NCBI GenBank assembly: GCA_003415625.1
Contig: PYIU01000001.1
Coordinates: 6,140,210-6,204,209, forward strand
Reading direction: 5' to 3'
Source of the DNA: Aquanectria penicillioides
Taxonomy: Eukaryota > Ascomycota > Sordariomycetes > Hypocreales > Nectriaceae
DNA length: 64,000 nt
Shown: piece after piece, positions 47,092 to 57,760 of the stretch
Position numbering within the stretch: the stretch's first letter is position 1
How the letters are laid out: the number at the start of each line of letters is the position of its first letter
Notes under the pieces: generated by a model
What the model was told of the DNA's origin: nothing
What the model saw: the letters and a program-made list of their open reading frames with translations, nothing else
Database searches by the model: none
Position numbers and translations under genes: made by a program

Positions 47092-48393
47092 TCATCCGTA
47101 TATGAACTCCTCGTAGTTTTTCGCTATCCGTGCGATTCCTTCTTCGAGCGTCCACCCTTTTACCTCGCACACGTGCCGGTACATGTCCTCTAGAGCGTCA
47201 TCCATCATCTCGCCCGCCGTGTGCAAATCACTCTCAACGAGGATGCGGTCATCGGGAAGAGCACGCAGCACGTCATCCGTCTTAGCGCAGTTAGACTCGG
47301 TGCTTAGGTTTACGGCGGAGGAAAGAGACACGAAGATGCGCGTTGGGATCGCCCGATGCAGATACTGCTTCAAAATCTCGGGACCAGCGCTGAACGAGTG
47401 GAGGCAGATTCGCGGCGGGTAAGGCTTCTCGGTGTCGTCCTCCGAGTCTGACGAGAAGTTCTCTGCGCCCTCAGCCACCATGCGTCGCTTGCGCCGTGAG
47501 ATAATCTCCTTCTCGTGGCCCTTCCATGTTGCCATCAGCGTCTCGTGTAGCACCCCGTGCGCCTGGACGCCGTGTACGCTCACGGCACGATGCATTTTGG
47601 CAGCGAGACGAAGTTGCGCCGCCAGCACTGCACACTGGTGTTCCATGCGCACCCGGTGCGGGCTGAGAAGCCGGCCCTCGCGGCCACCGGGTGTGATACC
47701 GTCGTCGCGGGGGACTTGGCCATCCGAGTTCCAGGCTTGCGGGAGGCGGAAAGCTTTGTCCAGGCCGATTTCACCAACGAGCGCAAGCGGGTGGGCTTGA
47801 AGGCGAGATTGGGTGGCAGAGATGAAGGAGGAGATGGGAATGGGGGTTGGGAGGGAGGAAAGAAATGCTGGTGAAGGTGCTGGCGCGAGCACGGAGGCAT
47901 AGTGGGCTGCCTTTGCGACGTCTTCGGCGGACGGTCCGGAGGCCAGCTCCGGGTCAGCTCCGGGGCCGGAGTCGGAGCTAGCGGGGCAGTAAGTGGGCTC
48001 CGAGGCTTCGTCGTCGTACAGCTGATAGGAGAACCAGGGATGCCAACCAAACGAGGGCACGACGAAAGATCTAGCGAGGTCGGCACCGGCGTCGTCGCGA
48101 TCGTCATGGGACCCCGCAAGGCGTCGAGTGGAAAAGGTCTTTTGATCTAGGACGGGATGCTGTGCTGCAACATCGGCGACGAGGTCCTGGTCCTGGGAGC
48201 GGGTGGCCATAACGGTCAGGGCGGCGGCACGCATGGCGGGCAGGTGAGCAACAGAGGCCATGGTATCCGTGGGGTGGCAGTGGGCGTCGCAGATGGGCAA
48301 ATGCCAGGGGAACGGCGTCGTCGTCGTGCTGCCGGGGCGAGGCTGGCGCTGGTCATGGGTGACATTGTCATGGGGCGGGTGCTGCTGGCACAT
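47092..48393 (-). CDS. TatD-related metallohydrolase, Scn1 (Cut9-interacting) type
   Basis: Single-exon gene, 433 aa. The amidohydrolase-fold metal ligands of the TatD family are visible in order: ICDAHCHPTDT (HxH, about residues 36-40), GWHPWFSYQL, VGEIGLD, the histidine in AVSVHGVQAHG, ICLHSFSAG and VESDLHTAG, whose Asp is the last ligand. It ends in KNYEEFIYG, as TatD proteins end in an asparagine-containing helix. The acidic insert with SSDSEDDTEK and the long variable loop between GWHPW and GEIGLD resemble Scn1-like fungal proteins rather than canonical TatD nuclease. In fission yeast Scn1 was found as an interactor of the APC subunit Cut9; nuclease activity is likely by family but not shown. 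Convergent with the Pro/His-rich protein gene. Confidence 0.9.
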   Translation of the reverse strand: MCQQHPPHDNVTHDQRQPRPGSTTTTPFPWHLPICDAHCHPTDTMASVAHLPAMRAAALTVMATRSQDQDLVADVAAQHPVLDQKTFSTRRLAGSHDDRDDAGADLARSFVVPSFGWHPWFSYQLYDDEASEPTYCPASSDSGPGADPELASGPSAEDVAKAAHYASVLAPAPSPAFLSSLPTPIPISSFISATQSRLQAHPLALVGEIGLDKAFRLPQAWNSDGQVPRDDGITPGGREGRLLSPHRVRMEHQCAVLAAQLRLAAKMHRAVSVHGVQAHGVLHETLMATWKGHEKEIISRRKRRMVAEGAENFSSDSEDDTEKPYPPRICLHSFSAGPEILKQYLHRAIPTRIFVSLSSAVNLSTESNCAKTDDVLRALPDDRILVESDLHTAGEMMDDALEDMYRHVCEVKGWTLEEGIARIAKNYEEFIYG

Positions 48394-48488
48394 TATCCCG
48401 CTTGTCCGATGGGGGAATTAGAGAAGAGAGAAGTGGGTATGTGCGTGCGTACGTGCGTGTGTGCTTGTGTTCTTGTGTATGCGTGTCC

Positions 48489-48489
<1 letters not shown>

Positions 48490-48525
<36 letters not shown>
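48490..48525. repeat. GT microsatellite
   Basis: About 17 perfect GT units within the upstream region of the TatD-like gene; flanked by imperfect GTGTATGCGT stretches. Confidence 0.9.
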
Positions 48526-48526
<1 letters not shown>

Positions 48527-48740
48527 CTGTGTATGCCTGTGTGTATACGTGAGTATGTATGTCGGTAGCGTCTAATGAGTATTGATACGGCGAAGGTGAG
48601 ACTCCAGGCAAGAATGAGTGTGGGGATCTTCCCCAGATTTCCGGGGAAGATTGTGGAGGGTATAAGGGAGATGGGGTGAGACGGGTGTGTATGGCGACGT
48701 GTCAGTGGGCTTCGTGACCCGTTTTGTGCCGAGCCGTGGT

Positions 48741-48776
48741 GGTAGTGGTAGCGGTAGCGGTAGCGGTAGCGGTAGC
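48741..48776. repeat. GGTAGC hexamer repeat, six units
   Basis: One GGTAGT followed by five GGTAGC units in tandem; followed at about 48795-48820 by GGGGA repeats that could form a G-quadruplex. Confidence 0.85.
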
Positions 48777-51011
48777 GGTGATGATGGTGGTGGTGGGAGG
48801 GGAGGGGAGGGGAGGGGAGGAGGAATCTGAGCTATGTCAGAGAGCAAAAGATGAGTTGGGTTTGGTGGTGTGCCAGTTGTACGTGGACGGTTGTCAAGTG
48901 GGGATTGGCGGGGAAGCTGCCGACTTTGTCTAAGCAGACAGACAGCTCCCAGATAGGAACCGAGCTATACCGTGGGATCCCTAACCAGGTTGTGGAAGCA
49001 CAGGAACGGCGTCAACGCCCCTGGGTTCGGGATTTCCAGGGTCTTAGGCTTCTTTTGGAGGATCGCCGAGTCTCGGTCAAGATGCATGTTTTGCCTAGAG
49101 GGGAAGAAGGGACCGCCCATCACTCTCCGTGCCAAGGTCTAGATCGGCCCCATCGGTCAAGTTCCTGGAGATTTCAGGTCTTCATTCTTCGGTGTGCATG
49201 CCCTCGCCGTTTCATACGCCAATGAACTTGATCATATTGTCAAGAGCCCAAAGATCGCCTTCAGCCGTCCTTCCATCTGTGTATGCGCCTAGCCAGTTCA
49301 TGACTGACCTGTCGTCAAAATCAACGATCATAGATCCTTGTTCCTGTCAACCGGAACATTTCCCGGGTAGTATCTCCCCACACTGCCCCGGATTCTTCGC
49401 TGTCTGACTGTATCCCTCAGTTGCTGGCCCTTCCTTAGGACCAAGTGGACGGCTGAGGGCGTATTGGAGCTTGCCGCATTCGACTGCTTGCCGATCTCAA
49501 AGTTGGTGCAATTGAGAAGAAGCCACCCACAAAACTTCCTCTATTGCAAACAAGTTCAAGTTAGAACTCTGCTAGTTGAACATTGTAAAGGTGCACTGCT
49601 AGCATCTTCCCATCAGTGTTGATCTCACTCATACGGGGTGGTCTAGATCCAAGATTAGAAATCCTCAAGTCCGACTCTGACCCGTTCTGCACAAAAAGAA
49701 AGAAAAAAAGAAGAAAAAAGAAAGTGGGATTCTGAGAACAGAATCCAAAACGAAAGAGATGTTAATAGCAAACTTGATAGACAGAAATTTGTGCTGTATA
49801 AACCCAAAGCCGATCCAATGTGCAGAAACACTATCCTGTGAAGCAGGTCCATGGACCCCAGGCACTCCGCCTGGGGGCTTTTTGTCACGCTCCGGGGATG
49901 GGTTTCCAGGATCCACGGCTGAGTACAAAACCAGAACTCGTAAAGAACCAGAATTTAGAATCGTTGTCTCCTGACGGTCCAAGGAAACAGGCTCCTCAAG
50001 AATGGGTGCCGATATGGCAGAGCACAATGCTAGAAATCTTCAAGGCTACTATAGCCATGGCCAACTACTCCTAGCGATTTCCAAGAAGAGGAGGTGCCGT
50101 GCTTCGAAGAAAGGCACCCTGGAGGAACTTTCCGGAGATAGGCAAACAATGAAACCCTTGTTGTGGCAGAGAGCCGAAATTTCTGAGTTGGCGCGATCAT
50201 CGATGTAAGTAAATTGGCAGAGATGCCAAGACGGCTATGTGGCCGGCTCAAAAGATGACGGTATCCTATTATCCCTTATCTCAAGGGCATCGCAGTCTGG
50301 TGTCTACTTAAATTTAGATATGCCGAGCGAAAAGTGAGATGGTTGGACGATCCATGAAGCTAACATTGCCAGTTTTCAAGCCGCAGGTAGCATTGCAGAT
50401 AAGAGTTGGACAGAACTTTGGAGGCCATTACTAGTACGTACCTATGATACCAGTATATCGAGATCGAACGAACGTGAATTTATATTTATTTATTTATTTA
50501 TTTTCCTTATCAGTTGTGTGGTATGGAGGTGCATTGTTCTTCTCGGTCTCGACCATGACAATTAGTCGTGGTTCAAGTAGCATACTCGAAACCTTTCAAG
50601 GGTTGAGTTATACTTTGTCCAAGCTGACCCGACAAAGTCTGGAAACCATCCGAGGTGTAAGATGATCGAGTCATATTCTTGACCATTAAACTTTCCACGT
50701 CCTGATCTATGCCTCAGGTGAATGGTTAAATTAGGCCCAGACAATGGCCGAGCGTACTGAAAATGCAATGCAAAGCCTCGTCGTTGAAGGCCTCTCGTAT
50801 TGTGGCATGACGAATGGCATATGCCGAGAGCCGTCAGCCAACTAGGTGACATCCGATGCCCCCAGATGCTGCGGATCAAAGCGCAGGAAAATCAGATTCC
50901 TGATTGGAACAACTGATTGAGCTGCCTAGATGTATCATGTAGGTGATGGCTGCATCGCGCACTGCCATACCAGTACTACCTTCCTGGCGAGAGTCGAGAT
51001 TTCGCATCTCG

Positions 51012-51038
51012 CATCATCATCATCATCATCATCATCAT
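51012..51038. repeat. CAT trinucleotide repeat, nine units
   Basis: Perfect CAT repeat in the gene-free region; not in any supported reading frame. Confidence 0.9.
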
Positions 51039-51871
51039 CGCATCACAGGAAGTCCTGAACTGAGCCACGGTAAAATCCGGTAAAACATTAGCACTGTGCT
51101 TGCTCTGGCTAAGGTAGCTATTAGAGCCATCTTCCGAGTCTCGGGGTTTGGCCCGGAAATCGCAGGGTCCTTTCCTCCCCAGTTCTCTTCACACGTTGTC
51201 GTTGGTAACCGGAAGGGGAAGGGAAGTTTAATAATTTCCCCGCCTGGTTCGATTGGAGGTGCTGGCTGCAGCGATTGCGCAAAACTCTTGGACGATTGAA
51301 CGCATTCACGTTCGAGTTTGTTGATCCCTCGGCCTCATGTGACGTCTGGCTTGTGTAAGTACCTACAGCACTAAGGAATTACTGGACGGAGGCATAGTGC
51401 AGCGCCCAACCCAGGTCCGGGGATTGACTTCCGCGGCGTCTAACTGGCACCTTTTCTAGGACCTTCCTTTATCAACGATCTCGACTCTCACCTCAGGCCC
51501 GTAAAACCTTATAGTTGGGGTCTAGAAAGTGGGCCGTCATCTCTAATCATCCCTATCGTCCTCCCTATCGTCATCACCATCACCATCACCCTTTGCAATC
51601 CGCAATTGTCCATGTGCAGTTACGCAGGAGGAGCAATAAACCCTACCCACGGAGTCTTGTCTCTTTTCGCATGTCACCCTCCATGCAAAATTCAAAGTTT
51701 TTCTGTGCTTGACCTGCCCGCTGTGGCAACCCCAAAACGCCCCCTCCGCCGCCCGGCAGCTCTTGGTGTAGAGCACGAAACGAGGTGAAGAGCCAACGCC
51801 AACCGCCACGCCCACGCCATCGACATGTGATTGCGCCTCCTCCGCACTCGTTCTTCCTTGCCCTACTCGCC

Positions 51872-51925
51872 CTGCTCATCCTGCTCATCCTGCTCATCCT
51901 GCTCGTCCTGCTCATCCTGCTCATC
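51872..51925. repeat. CTGCTCATC minisatellite, six 9-bp units
   Basis: Six tandem units with one A-to-G change in the fourth. It reads as repeated Leu-Leu-Ile in one frame, but that frame has no protein-like flanks, so I treat it as leader or promoter DNA of the gene at 52747. Confidence 0.85.
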
Positions 51926-52650
51926 CACTACCATGCTCCCCATCCTTCTTCTTTTAACCCCCCCCCCCCCGACCAACCACGCTGCCACGCACCGCTTCGT
52001 CGCTCCATGCTCTGACCTTGTCCCCGTCTCTTCAACCACGGGCCAACCAGCTCAGTTCATCAGCGCATCAATACAACCCTCCCCTCCTTGTATATTTCCC
52101 AAGTCGTACACTCGCTCCCTTGTGTAACCCTACCTCTGGGCTCGATGCTGTAACACGAGAGTGTTGCGATAAGAGAGCCAAGAGAACCCAGCCCACACTC
52201 GCATCAAAAGCATACCGATACATACTTTGCATTCGCGCACCTCTTTATTACAGTACCAGTTGCCCGTTGCCCGTTGCTCACCATCCCACCCTCCCTTCCC
52301 TTCCACCTCCCTTCCCATCCCGGTCACCCCGGAACGCCGCGGCTTCTGGGCCTTGCTCCCCGTCTTCATCCTCCATCTGACGGATGGCTGGCGCTGGCCG
52401 CATCTTGGCTCACGAGATCTCTTCACCGGCTCTTGGGGGGTGGCATGTAACTTTTTAAACCTTTTCCAATCTTCACTCCTGTCGAACAAAACTCCTAGTC
52501 ACAGTCCCTTTTTTTTTTTTCCTTTTCTCTTCCCGTCTTCCCGTCTTACTTTCCCGTAATCGCTAATCACCCCATCACCGTCGTCTCTTCCTCTCAAACA
52601 TCTACTTCAATCTTACGCACCAAAAAGAAAAGGAAAGGAAAAAAAAAAAA

Positions 52651-52675
52651 GAAAGAAAGAAAGAAAGAAAGAAAA
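52651..52675. repeat. GAAA repeat in the 5' leader
   Basis: Six GAAA units about 75 bases before the ATG at 52747, preceded by an A run. Confidence 0.85.
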
Positions 52676-52746
52676 AAGGGTGTCGTTCCCCCAGTCTAGA
52701 TTCCCTCGGCTTGAGTTCGCGGTTATGTTCTAAGCCCTCTCTTCCC

Positions 52747-53487
52747 ATGGCGCTCATCAATCCCGTCTACGCCTTCATTGTGCCTTTCCTCTTTATAGTC
52801 ACCATTCCGCTCGCCATATTTGCAGGCATCACAACCACACTCGCCTTTTCTGTCCTCATCCTCCGTGTGCTCGCAGTCTACCTCGACGTCGCCGTCTCAC
52901 TCATCCCACACTACCTCGGTAGGCGCAAACCACAGCCCTACCAACCTCGTGCTCCTCAACTCGAGGCACTCCACGCGGCTCCCTCCAATTTCTCCTCCTC
53001 TTCCAACTCAACGCCCTCAAGCACGCCTGTGCGTCGCCGGCGTCGTCGTCGCAGTTCCAGTGCTCTATCCGCTGCATCTCTCACCCCTGCTGCCAGCGAA
53101 ACAGCTCTCGGCCTTGTTCCCAGCATTGGGCCACAACGGGACTTTGAGGGCGTTGGCGGCTGGCGACTTGGCGATGACGAGGTCTGGACAAGTATAAATT
53201 CACGATTCGAGCTCCCGGACAAGCAGCACCATGGCCGGAACCACCCCTTCTGTCCGTCTGGCCCAACTACACCCGGCGAGGGGCCCTATCTCATGATGAA
53301 GAGTCGGACTCCCAGCCCCGAGACCAAGCGCTCCTCAACATCGCCGAATAGCTCGCGAACGCGGACCCCATCTGGCCCACGCATCGCCTTTGCGTCCAAG
53401 CCGCTGGTCGACGGCTACTTCCCAATCTTCAAACCCTCCCACAAGGTCGCCAAGAAGTTGCCTGCACAAGCACTAGTCGAGAGTTAG
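52747..53487 (+). CDS. Small fungal membrane-anchored protein of unknown function
   Basis: Single-exon frame of 246 aa from MALINPVYAFIVPFLFIVTI. The frame stays open a little further upstream but has no ATG there. Residues 1-62 form one or two hydrophobic segments ending in SLIPHYLGRRK, so the N-terminus is probably a signal anchor with the rest facing the cytosol. The remainder is Ser/Pro-rich, with an Arg run VRRRRRRRSSS and several SP/TP sites (TPSPETK, SRTPSP) that suit proline-directed phosphorylation. A short motif near the end, PLVDGYFPIFKPSHK, looks ordered. I do not recognise the family. Real gene status rests on the hydrophobic start, codon regularity and the position between a pyrimidine-rich leader and a convergent gene. 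Confidence 0.7.
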   Translation: MALINPVYAFIVPFLFIVTIPLAIFAGITTTLAFSVLILRVLAVYLDVAVSLIPHYLGRRKPQPYQPRAPQLEALHAAPSNFSSSSNSTPSSTPVRRRRRRRSSSALSAASLTPAASETALGLVPSIGPQRDFEGVGGWRLGDDEVWTSINSRFELPDKQHHGRNHPFCPSGPTTPGEGPYLMMKSRTPSPETKRSSTSPNSSRTRTPSGPRIAFASKPLVDGYFPIFKPSHKVAKKLPAQALVES

Positions 53488-53930
53488 ACCAAACCCAAAG
53501 CGAGGCGTTGATTGGTCTCGTATTTGCATGTACGTTATGATGTAATGAAGGATGAGCGTTTTGGATCTGAAAAGGCATGAAAACAAAAACCAGTCCTTTA
53601 GGAATACCACCATAGTCTCTCAAGGCGTTTTAAATTGGGAAAGGTAATAGTGGGCGGGCTCGGAGAGAAGCAAAACGTTCTAGTACATGAAGGAGCATAC
53701 ATCACAGCGGCAAGTTTGATGAATAGGCGTTGGAAATTATGGCTTGATTTACACAAGCATCTCCTCTCGTTTTGTCAATTTGGGCGTGAAACGTCACTAC
53801 CGTGATTACACCTTGGTATATTAAAACGCCCAAAACTCCATGTCCTTTCAAAAGCACAAACCAAGGCCCGTCATTGTCTTCGTCATACATTGATCTTCAT
53901 CCTCGCTCGCCCTCCGGTCCCGGCAGGGCT
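53488..53930. other. Intergenic, convergent 3' regions
   Basis: About 440 bases between the stop codons of two converging genes; no signal beyond likely 3' untranslated sequence. Confidence 0.55.
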
Positions 53931-54616
53931 TTAAAGCGTCTGCCAGAAGTAGTTGGCGTAAAAGTAGCGCGAGAACTTCTTGTCCATGTTTACCACGTGC
54001 ACGTCTCCCTTGCGGTCGTTGCGCACAATGGCCTTGGACCACTCGCCGTCCTTCTCGTCGCGCTCGAGGTCGATGCCCAGGCTGCGATACACCTTCAGGC
54101 GCAGCAGCACCTCGTCGTCCACGGTGTCCCTCCTGCGGGCGGCGGCATCGCCCTCGACGCCCTGCAGTTCGAGCTCCTGGAGGCGGGCAGCGAGGTCGGC
54201 GGCCTGCAGGGCGAGGCGCTCGGCCTCGTTCTCGGCGTCGGAGGCGGCCTTTGCGGTGCGGAACTTGACGGTGTCCAGGCGGGCGATGTTGGAGGCGTGG
54301 TCGGCCGAGGCATGGGCGTCGACGAGGTCGTCGTGGCGGGACGTCTGGGCGGCGAGCTGGCGGGACAGCTTCTTCAGGCTGGTTTCAGCTTCGGTGACGC
54401 GCAGGTCGCGGGCCTGCTGCAGAGTGGACAGCGACTCCTGGATGCGCGCGACGGCGAGCTTGTCCGGGTTGATGTTGAAGTTGTTGATGGTGTGGTGGAT
54501 GAGCTATCGTGGGCGGACGAGTGTCAGTTGGCCGCGGGTATTCAAGAGACGAGAGCGCATATCCATTCGACGGTGGGGTTGTTACTTACAGTTGCGGGTT
54601 CTTCGGAGAGCAACAT
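53931..54616 (-). CDS. spc24: Kinetochore protein Spc24 (Ndc80 complex)
   Basis: Subunit of the Ndc80 complex that, with Spc25, links kinetochores to inner kinetochore proteins. Exons 54590..54616 (nine codons, MLLSEEPAT) and 53931..54503 give 199 aa, the usual size. The first exon joins to [20 protein letters not shown], then a long coiled coil (about residues 30-130) with heptad leucines, and the C-terminal globular RWD-like domain: [35 protein letters not shown] and [16 protein letters not shown]. The phrase LRLKxYRSLGI and the ending FYANYFW are typical. A large plus-strand open frame over the same bases is an antisense shadow. It shares a 900-base divergent upstream region with fis1. Confidence 0.92.
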
Positions 54617-55520
54617 CTTGGTTAGGGGTATTGAATTGCTTAGTTGCGGTTGTTGCTGTCGTTATTGATGATGTTGTTGTAGAGAATTAGAGATGTGTTC
54701 TGTTGATGCCCTGCTATTCAGCGTCTTTGGCGCAAATTTGCGTGGGTTTCTTTGATGATTCTCGCGGTTGAAGTCACGGGCGGGGAAATCGATTTGCAGC
54801 AAAAATACAAATGAGAAGTTGGTGGTGCGTATTGACGAATTTGACAAAATGCGCGACGACCAGAAAACACTGTCGACCCTGGTCGTCAGGACGACAACTG
54901 CGGACCCATTACTCCGTAGGTACCCCCCTGGGCTTCAGCCAACGCGGCCCAGCGTCATCGCACCGCCACTTGGTCCCTATCCGGCCAGGCTGGGACCAGG
55001 CAGGAACCAGGCTTGACCCGGGAAGAGCAGTGAACCACACCCCGCAGCGCCGCAGCGCCACAGTTGCCACAGTTGCCACAGCTCTTCGACAGAGCTGTCT
55101 CGACGGGGATTGTGGCACCTGCTGGTCCCTACCGCCATCTTCCACACTGCTCTGAAGCTCCGCTGTGCTGTGCTGTACTGCGCTGCGCCGCGCTGCACTG
55201 CACTGCACTACACTGCCGGATCCACACAATCCACAGCGGAAGAAAAATAAAAAATAAGAGTCAGGATGGAGCTGAGTGGCAAGCCACACATGCAACACCA
55301 CCCACACGTGCTTCCGCTACTTACCATCGAGCCGAGCCTACGTCGACGTCTCCCCACCGAGGATTGCAACATCACTCGACCACATCTGCCTCGCATCAAC
55401 CTTCACGATCCCATTGTCGAGCACCCATATTCCGGAATCGCCCTTCTCCTCCCCCTCTTCCTCATCGCCGCCTTCAACTTAATTTTTCCCTCCTCTCTCT
55501 CTCTTCAACCGTCAGCCAAG
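54617..55520. promoter_or_regulatory. Divergent upstream region between spc24 and fis1
   Basis: About 900 bases that should hold both promoters. Includes a stretch at 55140-55215 with repeated GCTGTGCTG/CTGCACTG-like units and a pyrimidine-rich part (55440-55510) just before the fis1 start. Confidence 0.5.
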
Positions 55521-56317
55521 ATGGTTACCGAGCTACCGTGTGAGTCCCTCTCTTCCCCCTCCCACCTGCAATTGCCGGCTGCCTGCGGTTGAGCACCACG
55601 TAACTGACTTGCGACGTAATTGACAGATGCCCTCGACGCAGAGACGTTTGTGACCCCCTCCCCGCTGCCCCCTCGACCCCCGATGCGTCCCCGATAGTCT
55701 AACCCGCGTGTGTTGTACAGTCCGCTGAACCCCTCGGAGCTCAACGTCCTGCGCTCCCAGTATGAGCGCGAGGGCGAGATGGTCGGCATCCAGACCAAGT
55801 TCAACTACGCCTGGGTAAATATCCCTGTCCCTCCGTTCCGTTCCGTTCGCTTGCATCGCACTCGACCTTCCCCCCCGCACAACCACCTCCAGCGACTCCA
55901 GATAGAACATCCAGCGCCGCTTTATAATGCTGTCGCCCAAACGAATTACTACATCGTACTAACGCATCTTCCTCTTCTGCTTCACAGGGCCTCGTCAAGT
56001 CGAACCAGCGCAACGAGCAGCAACTAGGCGTCCGCCTCCTCTCCGAAATCTTCCGCCTCTCCCCCGAACGCCGCCGCGAGTGCCTCTACTACCTCGCCCT
56101 CGGCAACTACAAGCTCGGAAACTACGGTGAAGCCCGTCGCTACAACGACCTCCTCATCGACAAGGAGCCCGCCAACCTCCAGGCCGCCAACCTGCGCCAG
56201 CTCATCGACGACAAGGTCGCCAAGGAGGGCCTCATGGGCGTCGCCATCCTGAGCGGTGTCGGTATCGCCGCCGGGGTGGTCGGTGCCTTCATTCTTCGAA
56301 ACGCAAGGAGGAGATAA
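55521..56317 (+). CDS. fis1: Mitochondrial fission protein Fis1
   Basis: Tail-anchored outer-membrane adaptor for mitochondrial (and peroxisomal) division; recruits the dynamin machinery. Exons 55521..55539, 55627..55645, 55721..55814 and 55988..56317 encode 153 aa, the usual length. The two first exons are 19 nt each. Visible features: [38 protein letters not shown] and [20 protein letters not shown], the TPR-like helical bundle; then [21 protein letters not shown]; then the C-terminal membrane helix [20 protein letters not shown] with a short basic tail RNARRR. The small exons and split start would be missed by simple frame calling. Confidence 0.96.
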
Positions 56318-57760
56318 AATGACTTTTTTTTTTGTCGTTAAATGGACTAGATTTTCCCCTGGTCAAGCAAGAGTAGAGAGGGGCTACGAGAAAGATGACA
56401 TATCCCGAGTGTTAATGTGTGTGGGAACTTCAGGACTATACGGCAAACCCCCTCCCCCCACCCAACACTCTCTGGGGGGTGGAAAGATGTGGATATAGCA
56501 TGGGACGGTTCAGGCGGAGCAAGTCTTCATGGTTCAAAGATACCTGTATTATACGAATGAGGCGATCTCCTTTTCTTAACGAACGCACGCGCAAATATGA
56601 TGATGCCAGCTTTTGTCTTGACTATTTATGATATCCATGGACCAGAGTCACTCTTCCAAGGTTGAGACCATTCAAGATAAAGGGATCCAACTGGAAGTAT
56701 CGAACCTCGGTAGTAGGCTCCATACGGGGCATCTAGCGTAGATCGTTTCTCCTACTTTAGGCTAGGGATACATATTAATAGCTGCCTGCAAGACAATCTC
56801 TTGGCCACATTCGTCTCAGAGTGACGTTACTACTACTTGTGGGTCACTCGCACGAGGCCTTCACACATTTCACTGCTTGCATCGCAAGGAACTGACACGT
56901 AGAGAAAAAAAAGCATCCCTCCAACTCAAAAAGACTAGACTAACGGAAACTGTTTACACGACGACAAAGATCAGACCTAAGAAAAAACGGCGCACGAGCT
57001 GAGGCGTGTTCGTGGGCCGAGACATCAAAACACCCCGTCTCGACAAACACACGGCTAAAATACAACAGTTGCTGCTCGACATTCCACCCTTTGCCAACCA
57101 TCCATCTGCTCCTGTCTAATTCAATCCATAGCCGATGCTCCGTCAAGACGCAAACAGGAAGAGGGTATCCGAAGGGGCACACCAGGGCGGAAAAGAACAA
57201 TGGCAAAAGTCGATGTCGGCCAGCGGTTTTCTGGGCATAGATTATAATGAAACCATATGTGAGTAACACAACTGGGGTGTCCAGAGACTCCCCGAAGAGG
57301 GACCCTCCAACCACAGACCCGGCTCGCCTAGGGATTCTCGGCCACATTCTCTCTCTCCATATTATCCCGGTGCGGCCGAGAGCAACGGAAGTGTTCCCGC
57401 GTGTCCCGACGCCGACGAGGGGGAGTCCCGGCAAAAAAAAATCCCCATCCCTGATCTGTCCAGGCGCCTGGTGGGCTGGTCCATAGTCTGCACCTCCCAC
57501 CTTGGCATGACTATTCTTCATAAAAGACTTTTTGCTTGTCCGTCTCCGTACGACAATCATTTTTTGTTGACGTATGCGATTAGGTGACGAGGTTTTTGTG
57601 GTTGATTAAAAAAAAGGTGAGAGAAAAGAGACGACAAAAAGAAGAATCGAATGGAAAGAAGGGCGTCGAGCTGGTATTGTATGGGCATCATGGGTACTCA
57701 GACATGGATAATGAAGAAGGGGGGAAAATGAAGTCCGCAAGTCGTTAGGGTGTTGGCAGC
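56318..57760. other. Intergenic, convergent 3' regions
   Basis: About 1.4 kb between the fis1 stop and the septin stop. A 206-codon minus-strand frame at 56940..57560 has no recognisable content and ends near the septin 3' end, so I treat it as untranslated DNA. No RNA gene found. Confidence 0.5.

Larger units (their letters stand above)
48394..52746. other. Gene-free region with several simple repeats
   Basis: About 4.35 kb with no supported gene. Left end is repeat-rich (GT run, GGTAGC hexamers, G-rich tract). The middle, about 49200-50950, is AT-richer and lacks conserved frames. The right end (from about 51800) is pyrimidine-rich over long stretches and is probably the promoter and leader of the gene at 52747. 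Confidence 0.55.

Noticed and set aside
48490..48525. Tandem repeats considered as CRISPR-like
   Set aside because: Simple microsatellites and minisatellites without unique spacers, in a eukaryotic genome.
53802..54668. 288-codon plus-strand open frame
   Set aside because: Antisense shadow of Spc24.
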